64,000 nt of DNA. Source: Dermanyssus gallinae (Eukaryota; Arthropoda; Arachnida; Mesostigmata; Dermanyssidae). Both the position numbers and the translations under genes were made by a program. Location: assembly GCA_003439945.1 (NCBI GenBank), contig QVRM01001440.1, forward strand, positions 248,001 through 312,000, in the 5' to 3' direction. Positions 22,801 through 35,000 of this stretch are shown piece after piece (position 1 is the stretch's first letter; every line of letters starts with the position of its first letter). Below the pieces are notes generated by a model. That model saw only the letters and a list, made by a program, of their open reading frames with translations, did no database searches and was not told the DNA's origin.

Positions 22801-25800
22801 AATTCAACACCTTCAAAGTAGTCATACGGAGAAAGACCACTGAGGATTCAGCTTCTAGCGAGTTCGCTGATGATACATTAGTGCTGTTATGTAAGTCTAT
22901 TCATTCTAATTGTCCTGACTACAAGATGTCAAATAGTAGGCCGCTATTTCTGTATGTGTCAAGACAGAGGACGCGGCTAGAAAACTGACGCAGCTTTCTG
23001 CTATAGGATCGATACCCGTCAGGGTGGCCTGTCCGGCTCTAACGTTATTCAAGGCGTCGGTGTCGCGTTTATAGACGACGAGATTGTATGGTGCACGTTC
23101 GACGTTTATTCCGGGCAGGTCACGCTGGCAAGATCCCACTGAGAAAGGTGATATTGACCTTTGACCGCCAAGGAGGTGGAGGTCTCCTCGCTTCATGTTG
23201 CACGAAACAGTCGAGGTGTGTTAACTGTAGTGGCCCCCACGTGGCCGGATCGCCTTCCTGAATCGCGTGTGGCCTACCTCCGCGAGCGGAACAGAATCAT
23301 CATGGAGGTGAGAGTTCTACAACAAGTTAAGGCATCGCATCCGTCTGCATTGATCACCGAGGGATCTGCTGCCACAGCTACTGTCGTGGAAGACGCTGCA
23401 GTCCTTAGGGGCATTTCTACCAGATAAGAAAGCTCTTCACCGCAGCTGCTTCTTCCTAATCCGCGACCGCTACCGAAGCCCAAACGGAAGCGAACCAACA
23501 CATACAGGAGTCGTCAAGCTCGGTCGCGGTATACTGCTAAACTCACCACAAAGAGAAACACTCGTATAAAGACGTCTCGCAGATATGTTGGGGACGTTTT
23601 AGCATACGTCGCTCGGATATTGGAGGGTATCAGTCCTAATCTGGCAGCATTTCTGAAAACATTTGCGGAAGCCCTGAAACCTTTATTGGCTCTCTTTCCA
23701 CTCGCAGAGAAACTTAGAGCCTCTACATCTTATTGCCAGATAATAATAACCCAAACGGAACTGAAGCCGCACAAGCATCTCCATTCTTGGATAACTCCAA
23801 CAGGGCTACATGCCTGATTTGAAAAGGTGTCTTTACGAAGAGGCGTCTTGCCAGACATATGTCAGCCAGGCATGCTGACGCCGCTAACGGGCCGGTCTCA
23901 TCCCATCGGGCTTCGACGGAAGAAATTGATATTGACACTCTGCTCGTCGACATTCAAGCAATTATGCGCCAAGCCAAACTGCTACGCATTTTGCCAAAAT
24001 CCGAGAGGCCTACTGTTACAGAGGAACTTACTAACGTCTTCTCAAACGTTGCCAAGGACAACGACTTCTCCGCCTGGTACCATTGTTCTCCTTTGCTCCG
24101 GCCATGCTGCGACATTCTCGAGCTAAAATGAACGCTCGGTCCCTGTCTGTCATGATTAGGAAGAACATACGCAAATTTTCAGCAGGAAAAAGGCTCAGGG
24201 ACCTGGCGCACGAAGAATCAGGGTCTAAGGCTTATCTTAAGGATAACCTCTCCAGACGCGTGAGAGTCAAGCTGTCGGAAGTTGATATCTCTGGTTACAC
24301 TACCATCTTCAACCTCGCGCGTCGAGATACTGAACGCCATGAAGACCTTCAGTCGGAGTTTATGAGACCCCGTCTACTTCAGGACCAGTTGTCTGGTGCA
24401 CTGGGCAGCACGGCTGAGCGACTAGCTGACGCCTTTGCCAAAGTAGTTGATGTGCTCAGATGGGACTCCCCCCCCATTCTGTTTTATACCACTGATCTTT
24501 GAAGCACGGGTGTTTGCACTAAAGAAAAAAGATGAATCATTACGCCCGATCGCCTGTTTCTCAGTCGTTCGCCGATTGGCAGCCAAAATCGCTTGTCAAG
24601 ATAATAAGGATGCTGTTTTAGCAGCTCTTGGCGATCACCAGCTAGGATTCGCTATCCCTGGCGGTACGAGGTAGCAGTACACTGTGCTCGTGCATTTCTG
24701 CAATCGCGCAACGTACTGACGGTGATGGTCAAACTGGATTTCCGAAACGCATTTAATAGCGTTCGAAGAGACCTTCTCCTCGGATCCGTCAAGTTGTGGG
24801 TACCCTTATAGTTTCATCAGACGAATCTGGCTTACGGTCAATCATCACATCTGGTTATGCCCCATAATACGATGCTATCGCAAACAGGTCTTTAACGGGG
24901 GGATTCCCTGGGTCCTCCACTTTTCTGTCTGTGTGTCAAGGATATGGTGAATACCCTGCGGTCCCCCCTTAATGCTTGGTACCTGGATGACGGCGTTCTG
25001 GGCAGAGACCTCCCGACAGTACTGGACGATATTCGAAAGGTCATGGACTTTGATGTGATAAGTGGCCTGACTCGTAGCCCGGGCAAATGTGAAATATATG
25101 TTACAGCGCATAACTGGATTGAATCATTATATTTAACGGACCTCTTTGGCCTACTCCCTGGCTGTCGCGTTGTTGACAAGGCTGACCTGGAGCTTCTAGG
25201 TGTGCCATTGCTGCCGGATGGGATACCAAAAGCACTAACCGGCTGGAAAGATAAACTGGACTTCGCCACAGGCAGACTACCCCAATTGGGGGCCCACTGT
25301 GGCCTGTTTCTCCTTGTATCTTGCTTTTCAGCCACGAGGTTAACACACCTAGCTAAAGGTTGCAATTTATCTTCATTGCCTAAACGTTTACAGCTTTTTA
25401 ATGATTTTAGCTTAGACACTTTAAAGGAGATACTAAATTTTCAGCTTACCGCTGTGGCAAGAAATCAAGTAATGCTTCCGGTCTCTCTAGGTGGCTTAGG
25501 TATACCGGACGCGGTCATGATGGCAGGCGTGTCATCATTGACTTGGGCTTCGGAGAGGGCTAGGGCTTCATTGGATAACGATGGGTGGGAAGCTTATGAT
25601 GTAGGACTACAAAGGCTGACTGACAAATGGTTGTCTTTATTTGACTCCCCTTCTGATGAAAGGGCTAAACAGAGCAGTTGGACAGCCCCTAAAATCTGCT
25701 GGCTTTCCGTGTGTACTAGACCCTCCGGGTCAATCCAGAGACGATGGAAAAGGCCTGACGGTTTTACACTAACCCCCTTTGAGCGTGGTCACATGCTTGT

Positions 25801-28800
25801 TTGGGACGCAACTGTTACCGAATCATTAGCCCTTTCAATAGTCGGTGCAAGTGCGGAACAAACAGGTCATGCGTCCAGGTTAGCAGAGGCTAAGAAATGT
25901 AGAAAATACTCTGGCGTTGGTTATCCGCACCAATTTTGTCCGCTAGCTTTGAGACAATGGGAGGACCAGATCCGCTTACACTGAAATTAATTCAGCGCGT
26001 GGGTGGGAGCCTCCACCTTTTCACGGGAGACTCGAGAGCATCGGAATTTTTGCGTCATAGGCTGTCGCTCGACATTCAACGAGGAATCGCAGCATCTGTT
26101 CGGGGCACATTATGGAACTGGGATAATTCAGGGTTAGAGAATCCGTAACTACACGTTAACGGGGAGACAATTGTTCACTTCAAAGTGCTAACATAAAAAA
26201 AGTTATATGACAATGTTTTTTTTTAAAAAACGTATTTGCCATTATAATAGTATTTGCCTCTTATTCCTTGAGGCGCGGTCTGCATACGTTTGTATGCTTG
26301 CAGAACACGCTGCACATACTGCAAGAGAAAGCAAGGGCCGACATTCAAGCCCGCTTGCGCCTCTCCGATGCTCCCGGGGAATACACCGCCAGGAGTAACA
26401 GACGTCCACCCCCCTGACTGTTAGATGTTTTGCGCAAGCAGTTCCCAGTCAGACAGGGAGACGGGGACATACATGACTGGTTTTTAGTGGGTTGGAGTCC
26501 CACACTACCGGCATGTGCTTTTTTATTTTTAACGCTCTGACAACTACATTTTAGACGCTCGTAATTGCAGGGAGTTCTGCTGCTGCGGCGTCCGTATGTG
26601 CAACCGCATTTTCCAAATAGTCCTCTAAAAAAATAACACGCGGGTAACGCGGCACGTAATGACCGTGGTCATGTTTTGTGCACCCATCACAATATCACAA
26701 TTGCACACGATCTGCGGTACAGGCCGATCTATCTACGCGTGTCTTAACTGGACGACCGAACAGGCTCCCAGGTCGCATCTGTTCAATCTAGTATAGTCTC
26801 CATTAAACTGCGTGTATTATGAAATGCGTTTGGTAATTTGGTAATAGTTAGGCCGTACTTTTAGAGGAAAAAAATGTGCGGTCTTTGTCATGTGCTAAGG
26901 AATTGCACACGACCATTCAGTTAGGCTTTGCTGTTTTGCGTTTTTTCTCTCTTATGTCGTATAGACGTTAAACGATCAAGACAAAAATATTTTCTGTTGT
27001 AGTAGTTACTGGATTTAAGAATTTTGACAGTTTTAAGAAATCTTCCCAGTCTTGTTACTATGAAGTAAATTAATGTGACATGGATGGCGTATGGCAAGCT
27101 CGGTAGTAAGTTAGGCATGCGTCCGGTCCAGGCATTTCAGCTTTTGGAGATGACCCATGACTGGCCTATGTTTATACTGCTCGAAGAACGTTTCACTGCA
27201 TTTTGTGCATTTTTCAAAATGCTTGATATCATGCTGCATTTTTGAGAACGTTTCCATTAACCACTTTAATAAATTCTTAATTTTAAACTGCTTACTTGAC
27301 CCCACCCAACATGGCTTCACCGCTCATCGGTCCACATGTACACAGCTTTTGGAGATGACCCCGGACTGGGCTATGCTTATAAACGCTCGAAGAACGTTTC
27401 ACTGCGTTAATTTTGATCAAACGAGCGAGGGTAAAGGCATTTTTGAGCAACTGTCACTTTCAAGTAAATGTTGGTGACAAACTTAGTCGACCATATCCTG
27501 CGTCATCTGGGGTGCCTCAAGGGGGATGTTTATCTCCTCTCCTATGTAGGATTTTTGTTTTGGACATTAAGAAGTACTTGCGGCCTGATGTCAAGTATTT
27601 TGAATATGCAGTGGCCTAAAACTTTATTATCCTGTTTGCTTTAGTGACTTCCATGCTGATTTGCAATCAGCTGTCGACGACGTTGCTCGATGGTGTGCTC
27701 CTCTGTTTCATTTTAACGACTCCTCATGTGTACATTCGCCTCTATAAATATTTTGTTCTTACACATCGCTCTCCTGTCTGAGAGCCTTATCTGTCTAAAT
27801 ACAAGGAAAGCTAGTGGAAGGCGTCCAAGACACATTTCTGAGACGCATACGGATCAAGTGTCCTCAAGGCGTGCTAGGTGATGTTGTTCCTTTTAGTGAC
27901 CAACTTTTCATGCAGGGCAACATATCTGCTCTACGTGATTTACGCAATTGTGAATTGCTAGGACACTTTTTTGATGTACGCTCCAATAACCTAAGGAGTC
28001 AGCGATCAATCGCTCCTAAAGCTTTGGTCCGTGGTGAGTTCGAGAACGGATTGTTTGCTTCAAATAGCACTCGCCTATTTAGTCAATAGTTACGTTTTTG
28101 TTTTAAAAGTACGTATATTGAAAACAATACATATGACCATGATAATTGTACTATACACCCTGTTATGTAACAATCAAGGTGATTTTGTGTTAAAAAAATA
28201 CTATGTGTTAGGAAACAACTAAATAGATCTTGTGGCGTACATTACAGACGCTTGTTTCAAGGTTGAACTACTTTTGATATAGTTTGCAAGTACTTAACAT
28301 ATCTGCGAATTATTTGGCTGTTAACATGAAAAAATCTATATCGTTCGTTAGGAGTTAATGTTTGCGTTATTCTTCTTAGTTATCTTCAGCATACCAACTA
28401 AACTAAACTGTTTTTTTCAGGTTGGAGACTACACGGAATCTGAGTTGGTCCGGCGAGAACCTTTCCTTTACGGAAAATACGAGATTTTACTTTGAGGCTA
28501 ACATGTCGAAGGGTGCCTTAAACGACACGTTTACTACAGTAAATCCTGTGGCCGTGCTCTCTTCTGGCTCAAAGAAGTCAAACGAGAGTACAATGGAAAG
28601 TCTTTTTTTGACGACCACCATTAAAAAATACTTTTTTGCAGGGTAAGCAATGTAGGTTTTTACACCCTAGTTATATGATTTTATGTTTCGTTATGGTTTC
28701 ACACCAAAAAAGAAAGGAAGTTAATAACGAGTGGCGAGACATTACATGCGACCATTAGAATCACGTAATAGTACGATTACTGATCACACAATCTAGCCGT

Positions 28801-31800
28801 GCATATACGAGCAAAAAATATCGCTTGTAAGATACAATCATTCATGTATGGTTATAATGGGCAATGGCAATAATGAACAGACAGTAAGCATGTGCTCAGT
28901 AGAATACGCACTCTGATATCCATAACTATCTGTCATTAGTATTAATTACTATAGGCTACTTTCAGTTTGGATGGAGACCTTGGGAAAAGGAAATCGTGGA
29001 GTCTAGCGAACAAACATCACAAATTTGCATGGTATGGAAGATCGTACGAAGGCAAGCTCAACGAATTCACGGTGTACACTCAGTCTGGGTCCGTAAATCA
29101 GATTATTTCCGCTCTTAACAAAACGTAAGTCCAACTTTTTTAATATTACTATAAAGGTATATTAGGATCATTTTAAGATGTACACACTTTCGGAATAACA
29201 GAAGTAGATATATGACACGCTTTTATCATGAAAATATGTACTTGCAGAATTATCAGTCATGATCCCTTTATGTGCGTATCTTAGCATTCGGTTGTACCCG
29301 CAATGTGATACGTTTTTCACAAAAAAGTTGCTGTATGCTTCAGGCGAACCAGTCCCGTCCGAGAGTCAATGCATTTAGCCGGTTTTTTAATAGTTTGAAA
29401 TAAAGTAAGCAGGCAGTAATCTATGGCCTAAGTCGTAAGTGACGACAAATGTAATGGAAATCTGCAGTTAGTTGATAGCTCTTGCTCAAGAAAAGCCTAG
29501 AAACTTTCATTAAGTTCGGAACGGAGGTAGTAGTATTAGCTTGAACCGTATGGCAAACAATAGGGTAGTGATGGAGATTCGTCGCGATATTAGTGGAGTG
29601 GTCCAGACGCAGCTGAAGCAGGCGACATTGTTTCGCCCGGTTCAGGATTTGTGCCAGGGCTTTAGAGGCAGCTATGTAGGACAGTTTGGCAGTATGACAG
29701 CGTCCACAACTATTTTATTTAATAGCTTCATTACCCAGTTCATTCGTCGGTTAGTGGCATTGCTCAGTGGCGCGCCGGAAGGACGGTGGGCCGCTCCATC
29801 ACTAAAGCGTGTCGTGGTAAAGTTTTTAACCTCCGGCTCGTGATTTTATTTAGAGCTAAAATACCAGAAACTAATTGGCAGAGTACAGTCCAGATTTCTG
29901 AAACGGCTACGTAAGATTTCTTCTTCTAGCACGACTGCAAAGGTTATTTGGCAATAATGTTTTGCAAATATCAACAAATTTTAGATCTCCAAAGTAATTA
30001 AGCATTTTACATTCTGTAGATATTTTGCAGCAATAGTTTAAATCATATTACAAAGCTGATTACTAACTTTTAATTATATAATACATAACACAATAACCAC
30101 AGTATAATGATCAATTCTATCTAGAGCGCGATTCCCTTTAGGGATAAATGTGTGGATAAAGTGAATTAACCCATCTAAGGTACAGTAACTTTTTGTTTAC
30201 GCCTGTCGAAATCCAGCACGGTCAAATTTTGCATTTCGAGACTCTGTCCTCAGGCTTTAACTCCGCTTTATCCGATCCCAAGACAGCCACGTTTAACTTA
30301 ACCAGCGTTAGTTGTACTTGGAACTAGTTTGTTTCGTAGAGACTAGGCGGGGGGGGGGGCGGTAAAAGCAGCTAGGCTCTCCAAGATACCTTGATGCACT
30401 CCTTCAGGACGGCAGCATACTGGTGGGGTGCATAAAGCGCTAAAACACGAGATTTTCTCCAAGGGTTTCGAAATAATGTCATACAATTTCGCGTTTGAAG
30501 GGTGGGAAGAAACCATGGGATTAGTAGGGGGAGTCCCACACTAGGTGCCGATACCTGCCGGTACCGACAGTGCATAAGGCATAAAGAATTACCTTAATAA
30601 TCGACCCTTGACTTAGTTTCTTGTATTAGAATCACTGCGCCGGATTTTGCGACGGCGGCTAACGAGTTGATACAAGACAGCACAAATGTCCTTACTGTAG
30701 CCCATCCCCAATGTCTTCAGGCTTATTTGCAGGTCTTAGACGTAAGATTGTACTTCTGAAAACAAATAAGTGTGATAGTATCGTAGTTAAGTTATTGTAG
30801 TAAACATTTCAGAAGAAGGCCTTTGCACTAAGATGTTCACATTGAAATCTCATTAAACAAAGACAAGTTAAAAGCGCTCGGCTTGACAATACAAGCATAG
30901 TGTCTACATCTTGCAGACAGGTACAAAGGATTGTTCCCGATAGCGTGGTGCATTCGCGTGCGCCTTACGACCGGAGAAGACACATAGGTGCATGGGTTCA
31001 ATCCCCACCGTTGCACATTTGTATTTAATTGGTCCGCCTTACGAAGCACTGCGAAAGCAAATACGTGCACGCTAAATGTTTTTAGATAGACACAAAGTAA
31101 CACCAGTAGACATCGAAACTACACTTTAGATAGTTAAGAGTAGAGAAGAGAGCTGAGTTGCTCGTTATTTGGGGGTCAGTAACAAGTCCCTGAATTCCTC
31201 CTATATAAGATCCCACTAGAACTGTAACGAGTCAGTTTGTTGATGTGCTAATAGGAATTAACATCAATGGACCTCGGGTCCCTTATAGACCTATACTTAG
31301 AATTAACTTTTTTTTTCCGTAAGACTAATGCCTGTGTACGGTTTTTTCATGTCATGGCTAATTTTTAATCCACTCCGGCATTTACCTTGTCTAAATTGGA
31401 AAGCATACAAACCAATTTAAGAGTGGCCAGTCTGGGTCTCGAACCCAGTCCTCCCGAATGCAAGGCAAATCTTTGCCACTAAGCCATTTTGCTCGGTACT
31501 TGCTCGGTACGGCTGAATATTTTTTTACAAATCTATGTAAAGGAGGATGGACAAAAACTCTACCATTTTCTCACAAAATACGTAGATACTATTTCACCTG
31601 AGTATATGAACACTATATGATTCTGGAGATAGAAGTTTAAAGGGAATGTTGTGCACATGTATTTTGTTAAAAATAAGGAACATCTCATTTTCAGTTCTGT
31701 AAAAGGTTATAACACCTCGTGCGGAGACCTAACCGGCAAAAGTAAGTTGTACCCCATAAATTGGCATACTCCATATGCCGCCGTTAGCAGAGATTGTTTT

Positions 31801-32015
31801 AGCTTTTGCACCGTAAACTCGTCTGGAGAAATTCGCATGAGTTTGGCGGACTTTACTTAAAACGCCTGCTGATTATTGTAAGAAGTCGGCCATGAATAAG
31901 GCAAAAAAAAAAGCACCGTTAATTGAATAGAAAGTTGACACTGGGCAGTTTATAGAGGTGGATATTTTTACCTTAAGGATTTAAGGATAATCTGTGTATA
32001 TCTGTAGTTTTGTAT

Positions 32016-32059
<44 letters not shown>

Positions 32060-35000
32060 TATTGTTAACCATTCCTTGTGGAATATCTTTTGAATCAGAT
32101 GTATATATATCTGTTGTCGTCGAATTGGTCAATATTGACATTGCTCGTTGTCATTATCTAGGGCCACTAGACATGGCAAAACAAATAATAACTGTAACAA
32201 TGGCACGTAGACTTACTTCTAATAATTATGTATATAACATGCAATATTTATAGCAAGTTGGCCAAAAGTTAGATAATTTAGGCATCGTCTGATTAAGAAC
32301 ACATGCATGCGCTGAATTTTCTCAGTTGCAGGATTCGGGCTTCTGCCGGCCTTTAAACTGTCGCCAGAAACCGTGACTGTGTACGAGCCAACACTTTGTG
32401 TGCCCTGGACGCTGGGCCTTCGAGAACAGTACAATTTTGGCTACGAGCCCATTGCCCGCTTCCATGGAGACCGAACTCTCTTCAACGCCACATCAGAAAC
32501 GTGCGCTCTATTGAGACAAACGCGTTCATACTGCTTTCCCCAATATTAAACTCACTAAAGTTTTGTAGGGATACTACAGCTGCTTCATTCTGCTGAGTGG
32601 GTTTTCATATTGGTGGTTGATTTTATTAATTGCAACCTTTTGTGCAGCTCGTTTTTCCTATTTCATACTTTACTTTAGATACACTGCAATATCATTTAGT
32701 TATAAAACTTATTTTCCATCTGCAATAGAATAATGTAGTGCTCATTATGTGATAGTTTTACTTGCGTGTGGAACAGTGACCACATGAGATTAGCTTTTAA
32801 TATTAAGGAGATTGCTGTAGTATTTGGTCTACAATAGTCTCTATAGTGGTCTAAAATTAAGATTCTTAAGGAAAATGTTTAAATTAAATTTTAGAATAGA
32901 TACAATAGAATACATGTAATACCCGTTGAAAAACAAATTATTTTAGAATAGTTTTATTCTAATGGTTAGAAGTCTCTACTTTCTTCCTAATAACCAATGT
33001 GATTCTGTTTCTGTTCTACAACAGGTGCTACAGTGAACGGTTGACCAACATAAATGGAACATTCGATGCGAGTTCTTGTTACAGTGATGGCATATCAGAG
33101 AAGCTGCCAGTAGTGCTCAGTCACCCTCATTTTCTCTACGGAGATCCTGCACTTCATAGACACATCAAAAACCTGAAGCCAAGCGAGAAAAGGCACAGCT
33201 TTTACATTGATGTTCATGCTGTAAGTTTAGTGTGTGGACATCGTTCCGGCAACGTAGATAGAATGTACATATAATACTTAGCACAAAAAGATCTCGACAC
33301 TTTTTGGACAATTAACATAACAAAGTTAATAAATGAAACAATGGGTTTCTTTATAATTAAACAATGGGTTTATTTATAATAAATTACTGGGTTTATTTAT
33401 AATTTTGGACAATTGAGCAATTAAACATCTGTTAAACGGCAGGCATTGCAACACATGTTCGGCACCCTACGGTATGTGGGTGAAAGGCACGTACTACACA
33501 TCCTAGGCTACCGTACTGTATGGTGTTTATTCTAAATGTTTATTATGCAAACGAATAACATTATCACATACCATAAATTATGTGGCGATGCCGAAGACGG
33601 CAGTCCGAATGGGCCGGTGTGTCCATAAGTAAACAACTATTTTTTGTTTACTTAGTGTCTTGTATTTACTGTTGTTTATGTGTACTCGTATAACTGAAAT
33701 TCCGGTGCCACCACATGATTCGGCGTTTATTTAATTTTCTAGTTAATAAGAGACATAGAGAGTTTATAAAATAAAACAACAATTTATATTAAAACCGATG
33801 TCTATAGCACATCGTTGGGTTTAAAAGTATTCTCTTAGTATAACTATAGTGCCACTACAAATAACTTTCAGTAAGTGCTAAAAGATAATTTTTATCACAT
33901 TGACAGCCATCCGGATTGGTGGTGGACATGAAGCTACGAAGTCAGCTGAACGTTGAGTTCACCCTGGGTAAAGATGTGATCATCTTTCCACTATTTTGGC
34001 AGGAAATTGTAAGTACTATTTTGGGCTGTTACGTATGTATTGGTCAATGACTATATCCAACGGTTCTTAATAACCGTACACTAATTCTACGGTTAACAAA
34101 GAAGTAATTGCATTGGAAAAATATTTGTTTGCTCTATATATATAGATATGTCCTAGAGTAGCTATTGACTGATTGGAATGTAGACGGCGCTCCGCTGGCA
34201 CAATTAGAGTATTTGCTTAATCCTACTTCACTGTGGACATGATATACATGTTTCTGATATCCAGAGTAGTATTCTACGTATCTTATTATAAATGTAACTG
34301 TATATTATATTCAATTATGGTTTTTTTTCTATATATATATATACGGTTTTATTTTTATAATACTGCATCAAATTTGTTTGCAGTCGAGACGGCCAGATGG
34401 CAAAGAAAAAATTGTGGCTGCCGTAACGGTGTGGCCGGTGTTTGCGGGTTGGGTTGCCCTCGCCTGCAGCCTCAGTCTTCTGGCCGCCGCGCTGTTCCTC
34501 GGCGCTGGTATCCTCTTCCAAGGGCCCGTGAAGTGTTGGGAGTTTGAAGAAGAACAAAAACCCCACACTCCCGACGACATTCCAACAGATGTAAGTTAAA
34601 GCAGGGTCTATCATATAGTTTTCTAATGCTATATTGTCTCTATTAACATAAGCTTAGACGTTTCAGGAATCAATCACAAATAAACACGTAATGATTCTAT
34701 CAAGGCATGAACGTCTTGTTGTGGAATCTGCTGCTTACCGCGAGTCGTTCCTTGTAGCTAGACTGTAACTCCATCTATTTTTTGTTTAATTTATCAAGGA
34801 ATTGTCATCAGAGCCCGAGGAGGATCTACGCAGAGAACAACGACGACGCGCGCTGAGGGCTAGGCTGCCGGCAGGATTACCCGTATATTTCAAGATCCAT
34901 AGAGGAGATCTTGATGATCTCGGCGTCACTATTCCCGAGTGGGTACTCGCAAAAATTCAGCAACAGATCGAGGAGCAGGGTTCATCGTCGAGCAGCGAGA

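Larger units (their letters stand above)
29130..31690. other. Gene B intron 4
   Basis: Contains a 100-codon + frame (29541-29843, product not recognised), a poly-G tract near 30349, an R1-type tail, a SINE and a tRNA-like sequence. No exon with CD36 similarity was seen. Confidence 0.6.

Noticed and set aside
23274..23501. Gly/Arg-rich minus-strand frame
   Set aside because: It is the complement of the gag-like ORF1 and has no family features of its own.
31422..31495. Functional tRNA-Ala(TGC)
   Set aside because: The acceptor arms do not pair and the anticodon stem is mostly G-T pairs, so it is at most a pseudo-tRNA.
34315..34614. Minus-strand frames across gene B exon 9
   Set aside because: They are antisense shadows of the membrane-helix exon, which has conserved splice sites and CD36 homology on the plus strand.
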